NCBI GenBank assembly: GCA_964398215.1
Contig: CAYNNP010000039.1
Location: 1 to 35,800, forward strand
Direction of reading: 5' to 3'
Source of the DNA: CAYNNP01 sp964398215
Lineage (GTDB): Bacteria; Planctomycetota; Planctomycetia; Pirellulales; Pirellulaceae
DNA length: 35,800 nucleotides
Made by a program: the position numbers and the translations under genes
Shown here: in pieces, positions 24,719-33,175 of the stretch
Numbering within the stretch: the first letter of the stretch is position 1
How the letters are laid out: each line of letters begins with the position of its first letter
Notes under the pieces: model-generated
The model's database searches: none
Told to the model about the DNA's origin: nothing
Seen by the model: the letters and a program-made list of their open reading frames with translations, nothing else

Positions 24719-24826
24719 ATGAACAGAAAAGAGAGCAACGAAACCCCTCGTCGCGGTTATCGCGCCGCAGCGGATTTTTCGTTTCCGCAAATCCAAATCC
24801 ACGAACTCTCCAAGCGTCGACCATGA
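24719..24826 (+). CDS. Possible 35-residue coupled small protein before pepE
   Basis: A frame starting MNRKESNETPRRGYRAAADF fills the whole gap between the ligase stop and the dipeptidase start. Its TGA overlaps the dipeptidase ATG as ATGA, a classic coupling arrangement. The peptide is basic and unlike known families. It could be a leader for coupled translation or a chance frame; no clear ribosome site is seen. Confidence 0.3.
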   Translation: MNRKESNETPRRGYRAAADFSFPQIQIHELSKRRP

Positions 24827-25551
24827 GCAATTCACTCAATTTACTGTTAGTCAGTAGTTCCCGTGTCCATGGGAAAACCTATTTGGAACATTGCCGCTCG
24901 GCGATAGTGGACCACTTTACCGGCGCTGAAAACATCGTGTTTGTTCCTTTCGCGCTGCAAGACCACCAGAAATACGAGTCGATCGTCGCACCGGTCTTCG
25001 CGGATCTCGGTTTGGCGATTCGCTCGATCCATCACGCTTCGGATCCGGCCAAAGCGATCGTCGAAGCAGATGGGATTTTCATCGGCGGAGGTAATTCGTT
25101 TCGGCTTTTGAAAACGCTTTACGACTTGGAATTAGTTCCAGCGATCCAACAAGCGGTGCAGGGCAGAGGGGTTCCCTACATGGGCAGCAGTGCTGGCACC
25201 AATATGGCTTGCCCGACGATTCGCACAACCAACGACATGCCAATCGTACAACCGCCGTCGCTAGAGGCATTGGGTTTGATTCCGTTTCAAATCAACCCGC
25301 ACTACATCGACGCCGACCCCAATTCGACTCACAAAGGTGAAACGCGAGAGCAACGATTGGCCGAATTTCACGAAGAGAATTCGCTGCCGGTGGCGGGACT
25401 CCGCGAAGGCAGTTGGCTGAAAGTGACGGGTAGTTCCTGTGAACTAGCTGGCGAAACCGGCATGAAGCTATTCCGGCAAGGGCAAGCCGCCGAAGAGATT
25501 CAAGCGGGTGATGTTAGCTACTTGCTGTCTTCGCATGATCAGCTTAAGTGA
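24823..25551 (+). CDS. pepE: Dipeptidase E (alpha-aspartyl dipeptidase, peptidase S51)
   Basis: 242 residues, normal family length. The nucleophile S123 sits in GSSAGTN (121-127), D138 in TTNDMPI and H160 in NPHY, matching the Ser-Asp-His set of Salmonella PepE (S120, D135, H157) at a constant offset of three. The FIGGGNSFRLL segment (86-96) is also typical. It hydrolyses Asp-X dipeptides in the cytoplasm for amino-acid recycling. It follows the ligase-like gene on the same strand with 112 bp between, largely filled by a small open frame overlapping its start. Two hairpins downstream separate it from the convergent barrel gene. Confidence 0.93.
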   Translation: MSNSLNLLLVSSSRVHGKTYLEHCRSAIVDHFTGAENIVFVPFALQDHQKYESIVAPVFADLGLAIRSIHHASDPAKAIVEADGIFIGGGNSFRLLKTLYDLELVPAIQQAVQGRGVPYMGSSAGTNMACPTIRTTNDMPIVQPPSLEALGLIPFQINPHYIDADPNSTHKGETREQRLAEFHEENSLPVAGLREGSWLKVTGSSCELAGETGMKLFRQGQAAEEIQAGDVSYLLSSHDQLK

Positions 25552-25586
25552 CATTGCTGAATCGATTTCGCGAATCGAAATGCGAA

Positions 25587-25614
25587 TGGGAGTTCAGTGT
25601 TAACCAAACTCCCA
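25587..25614. terminator. Hairpin after pepE
   Basis: TGGGAGTT and AACTCCCA enclose a 12-nt loop in the gap between convergent genes. It is one of two successive stems here; no T-run follows. Confidence 0.4.
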
Positions 25615-25626
25615 GTCGCGGTACAC

Positions 25627-25657
25627 GATCATAGAGGAGGCCTGTGCCTCTATGATC
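25627..25657. terminator. Strong hairpin between convergent pepE and BBP7-like genes
   Basis: A perfect 11-bp stem, GATCATAGAGG / CCTCTATGATC, with a 9-nt loop lies midway between the two gene ends. Its stability and location favour a bidirectional terminator, though the following T-run is minimal. Confidence 0.6.
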
Positions 25658-25692
25658 TTGCTCGATAAAGCTTTGCTGCAGTCCGTTTGCTT

Positions 25693-27012
25693 TTACAGAC
25701 GCAGCTCAGCACCGAATGTTAGCCCATAGAACAGGATGTCGTCATCCACTCGGATTGCGTTTCCAGTGGAAGTTGACAGGACAGATCGAGGTTGGTCGGG
25801 AGCCGTTGCAACACCGGTCAAGTACCATAGTTCAGTACCAACTCGTACTGAAAGTGCTTCGCCGACTTGATAGCGGAATCCGGTCCCGATCTCGAACATG
25901 CCAGCGATCTCTTCATCATCGTCGTTGTTGGCAAAGACGGCGGCGCCAGCGTTGACGAGTGACACGTCGGCGTCAGCAAAGTTAAGGTAGCCGCCAGCAC
26001 GTCCTCGGAAATCTGCGTACGCGAATTGGCCAACCGGGTACAACAAATCCAGGCCAATCTGCAAACCGAACAACTGGTTGGTGACGTCACTGTTAAGCTG
26101 ACCAACACCAGCGGCGGACTGAGAGATGTATGTGAAATCTTCGTCATAGTCGATGTAGCGAGCACCTATGAGAATTTTAGCAACATCCCAACCAACAATT
26201 GTCTTGCTGGCTTCGATGCTCCAGAACTCAGAGTCATAGCGTTGGCTCTGAAAGCTGGCGTTGTTGAATGAGCTTAGGTTAGCTGGAGCCAAACTAGCAT
26301 CAGTGCTGAGAAATGTACCGAGCAGCGAGTTGGGACTATTCACAAGCTGGAAACGATCCCATTCGATTGGTCCAACCCATGTTGCTTCCATTCCATGCAC
26401 GCAATCAGGCAAGCTACCGATTGTGATTCGAGCGCCGCCCTCGAAATCGGCACTTGGCAAGCCAAAGTTTGGACTCAATGTAAAGTTTGATTCGCCCTCG
26501 CGTTCAATCAGTAATCCTTCGGCAATCACATAGTGATATGGGTCGCAGGGAATTCCGCACCCACCGTAGCTGCTGCCAGAAAAACTTCCGTAGCTACCGC
26601 TTGAGTGTCCTGATGATGAACCACATTGGCCGCCACACGAACCGCCTGAGCATCCGCTGCAGCTTGCTTGTCGAACAAACGAATTTGGTTGATTGATCAA
26701 AGATGGCACCGCATGGCGCACTTGATTTTGAAAAGCCGATCCAATCGGTGCATTCAGGTCGCCCACGGTTTCCACTGCGGATGCTCTGATGACCGGGACC
26801 GCCCTGCCATTGTGCCGGATGCTTTGACCAACAGGGCGCGTCATGCGGCTCAGGTTTTGGTCGGACGAAGTTGCCAGATAGTTCAGCAATGCGTCTTGCG
26901 CGGTTGCCTCAGCACCCGAAAAACCGATCAGCATCAGCAACGCCACGAAACTGCCCAGCAATAGACGGGGCGTCGGCATTTCGAGATGATAGTTGGTTAT
27001 TGTGATCTTCAT
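25693..27012 (-). CDS. BBP7-like outer-membrane beta-barrel protein
   Basis: 439 residues with a signal peptide (hydrophobic core LLLGSFVALLMLIGFSG, cleavage near ATA-QD). Residues of about 116-155 form a Cys/Gly/Ser-rich segment with repeated CSGG, CGG and SGSYGS units. From about residue 160 the chain alternates short strands and turns as a beta-barrel, including GARITIGSLPDCVHGMEATW and GFRYQVGEALSVRVGTELWY, and ends in GLTFGAELRL with the aromatic/hydrophobic alternation of outer-membrane proteins. This corresponds to the BBP7 family seen in Pirellulaceae. It probably acts as an outer-membrane structural protein or porin. The start is supported by GAGG 8 nt before the ATG. It lies 86 bp downstream of the CpaC-like gene on the same strand, so co-transcription is possible. 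Confidence 0.75.
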   Translation of the reverse strand: MKITITNYHLEMPTPRLLLGSFVALLMLIGFSGAEATAQDALLNYLATSSDQNLSRMTRPVGQSIRHNGRAVPVIRASAVETVGDLNAPIGSAFQNQVRHAVPSLINQPNSFVRQASCSGCSGGSCGGQCGSSSGHSSGSYGSFSGSSYGGCGIPCDPYHYVIAEGLLIEREGESNFTLSPNFGLPSADFEGGARITIGSLPDCVHGMEATWVGPIEWDRFQLVNSPNSLLGTFLSTDASLAPANLSSFNNASFQSQRYDSEFWSIEASKTIVGWDVAKILIGARYIDYDEDFTYISQSAAGVGQLNSDVTNQLFGLQIGLDLLYPVGQFAYADFRGRAGGYLNFADADVSLVNAGAAVFANNDDDEEIAGMFEIGTGFRYQVGEALSVRVGTELWYLTGVATAPDQPRSVLSTSTGNAIRVDDDILFYGLTFGAELRL

Positions 27013-27098
27013 GATCGAACCTCGTTAATCAGGTTGCGAAATCTAGTTTCACGGTCTGATGGTCGAAAGGGTTAAAGTTGGGGAAAGAACCGCCGTGT

Positions 27099-28979
27099 CT
27101 AGCGGATCTTTATCTCGTCGCGAACTGGTACGAGGCAGGTTTTCCGTACCATTCGGACGATCTTTTTTGCAGTGTCTTCATCGTTGCAGTAGCCACCTAC
27201 GATCAAGTGATCTGGGAGCCGCTTAACTTGGATTCTGGCATTCGGAAACGTATTCCTGATCGAGCGATTCAGAACAGCGACCTTGTTGCCAATGGCACCA
27301 ACAGACGTTTCAACTGCTTCGTCAACCTGGATATCGAATGCTCGCCGGATCAGACGAGTTCCATTGTTCGGTGCTGCCCAAACGACCAATCGTGTCACGC
27401 CGTTGCCCACACCGATCAGTTTCAATTGATTGGGGCCAGAAGCAAATGCTTGGCAGACACCTTGGTCAGCAACACTGACTCTTCGTACTTGTCCACCAAG
27501 GGTCAGCGATCGGACCTGGGCCCGAGTCATGCGAAGCTTTGGTGTTGTGACCTTTTTCTGTGCAACGGGTTGATGTTGAGCAACCGGATTCTTGGCCTCG
27601 TTTTGGAAAACGGGGGCCGGAATGATGGTAGAAACGGGCGGCGCGACCATGACTGGACTTTTAGCCATCTCCGTACTTTCAACAGACTCCAAGTTCTTGG
27701 ATCCTCGCTCGATCAAAAGCGGGGGTGCTGCGACAGCAACCGGTGGACGATAACGCTGGCGACTTGAAATCGCAGCATCCTCCATGGACGCTCCTGAAAG
27801 TGGCATCGCCTTAGCACCGTTGACACTGTTGAGTGGCAAAGGAAGCCGATTGGATTCGCGTACCGGCGGAATGGACAGCGATTTACCACTGATCGACAGT
27901 TCAACTGCAGGTTTGGAATTGCCAGGGTTGAATTCGGGCGCTGGAACAAGCACCACACCGCCGCTTTTGCCGGCTGGCTTGGTCCGTTCAACGTTGGATG
28001 TACTTGGCTCTGTCGGATCCTCGTCCGTCAAGGAAAAGAAGATTGGATTCGATTCCACGATAGCCGTTTTGTTATCACGAGCGTCAGAAGCTGGCTTGAC
28101 GCTAGAATCAACGATTGTGATTCCCAAAGGAGCTTGCTGTTGCGAAACTGGAGTCGCAACCGTCTCTTGCGCGGAACTCGAATCAATCTGAACGAGTGGA
28201 ATCATTGCAGGCACATCTTGTGTCGCTGTTGGAGCGACGGGCAGCATGGCTTGCGGCTCGTTGTGCGTTTGCACTGGAACGGGATGTGCGACCGCTGGCG
28301 GAATTTCAGCCAAAGGTGCTGCTGCTGTTGGCGCCGTCATTTTTACTGGCGTCGATGGTACCGCTAACGCTGGACTGGTCGGCGGGACCGGAAACATTGG
28401 CGCCCGTTCTAGCTGTGTTTCTTCCGCTGGTGCAGAAGCCGGCATCGGCGGTACAGGCAGACTGATGACGGGAGCGTGCGGAACCTTCATGACGGGAGCT
28501 GGGGCTGTCACGTTTGCAGCAGCGTCATCCAACAATCGATCCATCGGTTCATTGGCTCCGACATCGATCACGTCTACTTCGTTGTACTCAGGCATCCCGA
28601 TCAACGGGTTGGCCTGGACACGCCCCTTTGGCTTTTCGATCTCGATCTTGGGACCTAGTCTAGCAGGGCCGCTACCGATCGGATTCAGGTCGATCACCTT
28701 TCCAATCGGTTTTAGTTTGACGATCGATGTTGCCTTGCCGTCTTGGTTCGAGGCAAGCTTGATATCCGGATTCGTAGTATCGGGAGCCGATTTTACGAAC
28801 GGATTATTTTTAATTGGCTGCGTTTGGGCAGGCACCATCGGATTCAACCGAATGGATGACTTCTTCTCCTCTTCAGCCAATGCAGGCGTTGAGGCAAGAA
28901 TAACGCTAAGCAACGCTGTTCGGCGGAATGCCTTCAAGCGTTGTTTGCCGTGTACGACTCTATTTCTGGGTACTCGCAT
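27099..28979 (-). CDS. Exported protein with proline-rich body and CpaC-type pilus/secretin N-domain
   Basis: 626 residues. A signal peptide (residues 1-35, cleavage after ALA) is followed by about 440 residues rich in Pro, Ala, Val and Ser with no folded appearance. Residues of about 490-560 match the pilus-assembly N-terminal domain of CpaC/RcpA secretins (QVRRVSVADQGVCQAF, LIGVGNGVTRLVVWA). The end is a BON-like segment (about 570-626: VAVLNRSIRNTFPNARIQ, LIVGGYCND). The secretin pore domain itself is missing. The protein may link an envelope complex to the peptidoglycan or surface through its long flexible arm. Start supported by AAGGA 6 nt before the ATG. The BBP7-like gene follows on the same strand. 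Confidence 0.78.
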   Translation of the reverse strand: MRVPRNRVVHGKQRLKAFRRTALLSVILASTPALAEEEKKSSIRLNPMVPAQTQPIKNNPFVKSAPDTTNPDIKLASNQDGKATSIVKLKPIGKVIDLNPIGSGPARLGPKIEIEKPKGRVQANPLIGMPEYNEVDVIDVGANEPMDRLLDDAAANVTAPAPVMKVPHAPVISLPVPPMPASAPAEETQLERAPMFPVPPTSPALAVPSTPVKMTAPTAAAPLAEIPPAVAHPVPVQTHNEPQAMLPVAPTATQDVPAMIPLVQIDSSSAQETVATPVSQQQAPLGITIVDSSVKPASDARDNKTAIVESNPIFFSLTDEDPTEPSTSNVERTKPAGKSGGVVLVPAPEFNPGNSKPAVELSISGKSLSIPPVRESNRLPLPLNSVNGAKAMPLSGASMEDAAISSRQRYRPPVAVAAPPLLIERGSKNLESVESTEMAKSPVMVAPPVSTIIPAPVFQNEAKNPVAQHQPVAQKKVTTPKLRMTRAQVRSLTLGGQVRRVSVADQGVCQAFASGPNQLKLIGVGNGVTRLVVWAAPNNGTRLIRRAFDIQVDEAVETSVGAIGNKVAVLNRSIRNTFPNARIQVKRLPDHLIVGGYCNDEDTAKKIVRMVRKTCLVPVRDEIKIR

Positions 28980-29182
28980 GCCGCGTCCTTGCGTCCGAAG
29001 CGATAGGGACGATGCGCCCCCCTCGGCACACCGAAGACATCCCGTGCATGCGCACTGAATGTCAGATGCTCTAGGTATCGGATGACTATTGCTCCGACAT
29101 TAACGATTCTGTCGGTTCGCACGCGTGTAGTGATGTTGCGAATTAATCCGTTCGTGACTGTTGCTGCCCGGCGAAGCACGTT

Positions 29183-30016
29183 TCAGCCTGCAAATTCGCT
29201 GCGTTGGCGACGCACTTCGTACGCTAGCAAAGCAGCCGAAACCGAGATATTCAAACTGTCGGCTTGTCCAAACATTGGGATCTGTACCGCTGCAACGGGA
29301 TCCCCACCGGGCAGTTCCAGCCAGCGGTTTTCAAGTCCATTGGCTTCATTGCCCAAGACAACTGCAATCGATCCCAGCAAATCCGTTTGCCAAAATGATG
29401 ACGACGATTCCACTCGAGCGGCTACCGGGCGAATATTGTTTCGCGATAAAAATGATGCGCATTCGTTCAATTCGCAGCTGGCTGCAGCGACCGAAAAGAC
29501 GGTTCCAAGACTACTACGGATAACATTTGGGTTGAAGAGATCTGTCCTTCCATCACAAACAACAATCGCGTCCACCCCGACCGCATCCGCACAACGAAAA
29601 ACGGCCCCCAAGTTTCCTGGTTTTTCGATTTGATCCAGAACCAATAGGAATGGGTTCTCCGAAAGCTTTAGCGCATCAAGATGCCAATCGGGCTGGATGA
29701 ATTCGGCAACGACACCCCGGTGTGATTCGCCGTAGCCAATCTTTTGCATTACCGGTTCGCTTACAGGACGCAATACGCCCTGTTGGCGAGCCTGGTCCAT
29801 TACCGCCGCGATGTCTTCAGCGTCGGTTGTGGATTCCGCCGTCGTATACACCCCTGAAAGTTCCAGCCCCGCATGAATCGCTTTGAAAGTTTCACGCCAG
29901 CCGTCGACGATCAAGTGGCCCGATTTTCGCCGAAATCGATTGTCTCGCATTTTCACCAAACGCTTTACCGTCGGATTAGAGAGACTGGCGATGATCGGAT
30001 TTTCGGATGGCGACAT
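29183..30016 (-). CDS. SpoU/TrmH-family RNA 2'-O-methyltransferase
   Basis: 277 residues. An N-terminal substrate-binding domain of about 100 residues (FRRKSGHLIVDGWRE) is followed by the SPOUT knot with motif 1 NLGAVFRCADAVG (135-147, R141), motif 2 LGNEANGL (221-228, E224) and motif 3 IPMFGQADSLNISVS (246-260). These are the S-adenosylmethionine-binding and catalytic features of the SpoU class, which methylates the ribose of tRNA or 23S rRNA. The N-terminal domain suggests the RlmB/TsnR-like rRNA type, but I cannot assign the position. The gene appears to stand alone, with divergent repeat-containing sequence upstream. Confidence 0.9.
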   Translation of the reverse strand: MSPSENPIIASLSNPTVKRLVKMRDNRFRRKSGHLIVDGWRETFKAIHAGLELSGVYTTAESTTDAEDIAAVMDQARQQGVLRPVSEPVMQKIGYGESHRGVVAEFIQPDWHLDALKLSENPFLLVLDQIEKPGNLGAVFRCADAVGVDAIVVCDGRTDLFNPNVIRSSLGTVFSVAAASCELNECASFLSRNNIRPVAARVESSSSFWQTDLLGSIAVVLGNEANGLENRWLELPGGDPVAAVQIPMFGQADSLNISVSAALLAYEVRRQRSEFAG

Positions 30017-30104
30017 GCGAAAGAGTAGTACCTTGTGCGAATGCGAAGTGGCAACGGTAGCGATTGGTTTATGTGGTCTGCCGAAAGTCTTATGGGCTTG
30101 TTTT

Positions 30105-30183
30105 ACTGAGCCGACGGCGCTAGCCGCGGGCCTTGTGGTGATAACGCAACCCCTTGAGGCCCGTGGCTAGCCCCAGCGGCTCA
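30105..30183. repeat. Long imperfect palindrome (REP/BIME-like), left copy of a 31-bp repeat
   Basis: The left arm, around 30107-30134, pairs with 30156-30183 in 23 of 28 positions, with a loop of about 21 bp (core CGCTAGCCGCGGGCCT / AGGCCCGTGGCTAGCC). Bases 30105-30135 are identical, in reverse complement, to 35747-35777. It lies in the 329-bp gap between the methyltransferase and transaldolase genes, where no coding sequence is seen. Confidence 0.85.
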
Positions 30184-30283
30184 CAAAAACATTCCAACAA
30201 GCCGTTGACAACGTCTGCTACGGCCTTTCAATGATGCTAAATTTAGCTACGCCGCTCATTATTGCTATGGCCCAAATTAAATC

Positions 30284-30313
30284 TTGGATGCAAACTGTAG
30301 CGAGAAGTTATAT
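30284..30313 (+). promoter_or_regulatory. Possible promoter of the transaldolase gene
   Basis: TTGGAT and TTATAT are separated by 18 bp, 33 bp before the transaldolase ATG. Both hexamers deviate from the sigma-70 consensus, so this is only a candidate. Confidence 0.25.
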
Positions 30314-30345
30314 CGCTTGTAATCATCAACATCACAGGTTTGAAA

Positions 30346-31299
30346 ATGTCGTCCACTGCCAGCCAATTAGATCAACTGAAGTCTTTCACGAAAGTCGTGG
30401 CCGACACCGGTGACTTTCAATCGATGAAGGAATACGCGCCTCAGGATGCGACCACCAATCCATCCTTGATCTTGAAGGCAGCACAGCAAGCAGATTATCG
30501 CAGCCTTGTCGATCAAGCGATTCAGGAAAATGGATCTAGCGGCGACTTGGACAAGATCATCGATCGCTTGCTGGTCTTATTCGGGCTCGAAATCTTGAAG
30601 ATCGTTCCTGGGCGAGTCAGCACAGAGACGGATGCCCGATTGTCCTTTGATACCGACGGCACAATCGCGAAGGCGCGGACACTGATCTCATTGTACGAAG
30701 CCGAAGGAATTGGTCGCGAACGGGTACTGATCAAAATTGCTTCGACCTGGGAAGGCATTCAAGCTGCCAAGACGCTGGAGCAAGAAGGCATCCACTGCAA
30801 TCTGACACTCATGTTTTGTCTGGAGCAAGCGATTGCTTGTGCAGAATCGGGCGTCACGCTCATTTCGCCGTTCGTCGGTCGAATTTACGATTGGTACAAG
30901 AATTCGACGGGCAAAGAGTATTCAGGGATCGACGATCCTGGCGTTCAATCAGTACACCGAATCTACGAGTACTACAAAAAGTTTGGTCATTCAACGGAAG
31001 TGATGGGGGCAAGCTTCCGGAACATTGGCCAGATCCAAAGTCTAGCGGGTTGCGACCTACTGACGATCAGTCCAGATCTCTTGGAGCAACTGCAAAACAA
31101 CCATGAACCACTAAAACAAGTGCTTTGTGAAAAAGAGGCAGCCAACTCGAGTGTGGAAAAGATTCCCTTGGACGAAAAGAGTTTCCGGTACAGAATGAAC
31201 GACGACGCGATGGCAACGGAAAAGACAGCCGAAGGAATACGTAAGTTCTCGGCGGATATCGTGACGCTGGAAGAATTGATCCGCAAGTCACTGTCGTGA
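30346..31299 (+). CDS. tal: Transaldolase
   Basis: 317 residues, standard length for the TalB subfamily. The segment DATTNPSLILKA (35-45) is the family signature, and the Schiff-base lysine is K130 in VLIKIASTWEGI (E. coli TalB K132). The conserved NLTLMFCLEQA, SPFVGRIYDW and GASFRNIGQI stretches are present. It moves a dihydroxyacetone unit between sugar phosphates in the non-oxidative pentose phosphate pathway, in the cytoplasm. The ATG at 30346 (MSSTASQLDQLK) is preferred to the TTG-initiated frame two codons earlier. The gene stands between a palindromic repeat and an exported hydrolase gene. Confidence 0.96.
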   Translation: MSSTASQLDQLKSFTKVVADTGDFQSMKEYAPQDATTNPSLILKAAQQADYRSLVDQAIQENGSSGDLDKIIDRLLVLFGLEILKIVPGRVSTETDARLSFDTDGTIAKARTLISLYEAEGIGRERVLIKIASTWEGIQAAKTLEQEGIHCNLTLMFCLEQAIACAESGVTLISPFVGRIYDWYKNSTGKEYSGIDDPGVQSVHRIYEYYKKFGHSTEVMGASFRNIGQIQSLAGCDLLTISPDLLEQLQNNHEPLKQVLCEKEAANSSVEKIPLDEKSFRYRMNDDAMATEKTAEGIRKFSADIVTLEELIRKSLS

Positions 31300-31440
31300 T
31301 CCCGCAGGCCAAACAAAGTACGTTGGGCATTCCTGACGCACCCGACAAAAGTCGCGAACGGCAAGATTCGTTTTTAGCGTCGCGATACAGCATGACGCAA
31401 GGTATGATTTGAACCTGTCCCGTTCTCTTCGAGTGTAAAA

Positions 31441-32247
31441 ATGATGCCCAACAACGAAACGCCTGAATCCAACAACGCCTTGAATCCGTCTTCTAAGAAG
31501 CTCGATCGGCGTGAGGTTTTTTGCGGAACGATCGCTGCAATCTCAGCAGCAACGATTGCGAGTTCTTCATCGCCTGCTTTTAGCGCTGACAATGAATCGT
31601 CTGGCAAAAAACTAGAAAAGGGCAGCGTCATACTGTTCCAAGGCGATTCGATCACCGACGCTGGCAGAGAACGTAAAAACAAACAAGCCAACCAGGCACG
31701 CGCATTTGGCCGCGGTTATCCAATGACGATCGGTGGCGGACTGCTCAGCGATCATCCGTCTTTGGATTTAAAGATCTACAATCGTGGTATCAGCGGCAAT
31801 AAAGTTCCTGATCTGGACAAACGCTGGCAAGCTGACTGTATCGACTTGAAACCAAACTTGCTGAGCATTCTGATTGGCGTCAACGATATTTGGCACATGC
31901 TAACTGGGAACTACAAGGGAACTGTGAAAACCTACGAAAGCGGATTAAAAGCGTTGTTGGAGCGAACGAAGGCTGCTTTGCCTGAAATCCGAATCGTGAT
32001 TTGCGAGCCATTTGTTTTGAAGTGTGGTGCGGTGAACGACAAATGGTTCCCAGAGTTCGACCAGCGACGCGAGGCGTGTCTGGCAGTTGCAAAATCGATG
32101 TCTTTGGAGGTCGTTCCATTCCAAAACATGTTCAACCTCGCGACCGAACATGCACCGCCCAAGTACTGGGCCGCCGATGGAGTTCATCCTTCCATGGCTG
32201 GGCATGCATTGATGGCGAAAACATGGCGCGAAGTCGTTGGGGTCTGA
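31441..32247 (+). CDS. Exported SGNH/GDSL-family hydrolase
   Basis: 268 residues. The N-terminus has LDRREVFCGTIAAISAATIA, a twin-arginine-like signal with RR at 23-24, and cleavage near AFS-AD at about residue 49. SGNH blocks are clear: S70 in FQGDSIT (block I), N-R-G-I-S-G (block II, G at about 116), N148 in IGVNDIW (block III), and D246/H249 in ADGVHPS (block V). It should remove acyl groups from a carbohydrate or a small ester outside the cytoplasm, as in rhamnogalacturonan or xylan acetylesterases. It is convergent, with 13 bp between, with a minus-strand operon for a possible amino-sugar polymer, so a role on the same polymer is plausible but unproven. Confidence 0.88.
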   Translation: MMPNNETPESNNALNPSSKKLDRREVFCGTIAAISAATIASSSSPAFSADNESSGKKLEKGSVILFQGDSITDAGRERKNKQANQARAFGRGYPMTIGGGLLSDHPSLDLKIYNRGISGNKVPDLDKRWQADCIDLKPNLLSILIGVNDIWHMLTGNYKGTVKTYESGLKALLERTKAALPEIRIVICEPFVLKCGAVNDKWFPEFDQRREACLAVAKSMSLEVVPFQNMFNLATEHAPPKYWAADGVHPSMAGHALMAKTWREVVGV

Positions 32248-32260
32248 TTCCCAATTGCGA

Positions 32261-33145
32261 TCAATCGCTTGAAAGCGCCTGGCACATTGCTTCCAGGTGC
32301 GACGAGATCTGGTCCCATGGATTTGGATGAGCAGGATCATTGGGTTGATACGTGTCGTCGGTAACAAAAACCCAACGCGCGTATTTGGCTGTTGTGCGCA
32401 GCGCGGCGACATTTAACTTGGGTTGCGAATGCACCATGACCGCCCGCGTGAACGCGGGGTAATCGGCGTGCCCGCCAAAGTAATCGCCATGCAACTTTGC
32501 CTTTGTTGGCCAATCATTTGATTCGTGAATCACAATCACATCAGCACATTTCGCTTCGAAGTAGCGGCCCGGCGTGTCCGCGCCAGGGTTGCCAACGGTT
32601 GGCCAGTATCCCATGCCGCGCGCGATCGAATTCAGTTTTTTCTGATGCTTGACCCCAGCAAGCGTGTCTTCGTAAATCATTTCGTCAAAAAACACCCCGT
32701 GGACGCGCGGGTACAGTTTTCGCCATGTCTGTAGCTGATCGGTGACTGCCTGCACCGACGTCTTGCCGTATCCGGTCGGTATGTAACCAAGCACTTGGCA
32801 TCCAGCGCCTGTCAGTCGGTCGATCGCTTTGGTGTAATTTGAATTCACTTCCGATCCCGGTCCGCTGGCGGGATTCAAGATGACCCAAAATGGGACCTTG
32901 CTGTACTTGCGGCGCAAATCCATGACATGGTTGTAGACCGCGTTCGTGTGAATATCGCTCGGGTAAATGTACAACGGAATCAAAAGCCCTGGGTTCTGAA
33001 CGGCTTCGTAGTGAAAACGTTGACTGTCCAGTAAACGCTGGCTTGGGCGATCAGCATCGGCAGGCTCCTGTGCAGGTGTTGGCATCGACATGGCGCAAAG
33101 CAATTCGGCAGCAGCAAGCAACAAAACGAAGGATCTTTTCCGCAT
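32261..33145 (-). CDS. Spherulin-4 family protein, GH135-like putative glycoside hydrolase
   Basis: 294 residues from the ATG at 33145 (signal peptide MRKRSFVLLLAAAELLCAMS); an ATG at 33163 would add six residues. The body is a TIM-barrel-like chain with the spherulin-4 signatures LLIPLYIYP, VPFWVILNPASGPGSEVNSNY, VLGYIPTGYG and VHGVFFDEM. The acidic pair D154-E155 and E208 match the spacing of D166-E167 and E222 recalled for the fungal hydrolase Sph3 (galactosaminogalactan, GH135). A glycosidase on alpha-linked galactosamine-type polymers is therefore inferred. It is the last of three tightly spaced minus-strand genes, downstream of an HGSNAT-like N-acetyltransferase. Confidence 0.82.
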   Translation of the reverse strand: MRKRSFVLLLAAAELLCAMSMPTPAQEPADADRPSQRLLDSQRFHYEAVQNPGLLIPLYIYPSDIHTNAVYNHVMDLRRKYSKVPFWVILNPASGPGSEVNSNYTKAIDRLTGAGCQVLGYIPTGYGKTSVQAVTDQLQTWRKLYPRVHGVFFDEMIYEDTLAGVKHQKKLNSIARGMGYWPTVGNPGADTPGRYFEAKCADVIVIHESNDWPTKAKLHGDYFGGHADYPAFTRAVMVHSQPKLNVAALRTTAKYARWVFVTDDTYQPNDPAHPNPWDQISSHLEAMCQALSSD

Positions 33146-33175
33146 CTCAGGAGTTACATCCACTTTCAGGGCAGG

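Noticed and set aside
28246..29058. 270-codon plus-strand frame rich in Gly, Ala and Thr
   Set aside because: It is antisense to the proline/alanine-rich part of the CpaC-like protein; proline codons read backwards give glycine codons, which explains the composition.
30105..30183. Palindrome as a simple terminator of the methyltransferase or transaldolase gene
   Set aside because: It is upstream of both genes, has no T-run, and one arm recurs exactly 5.6 kb away, so a repeat element explains it better.
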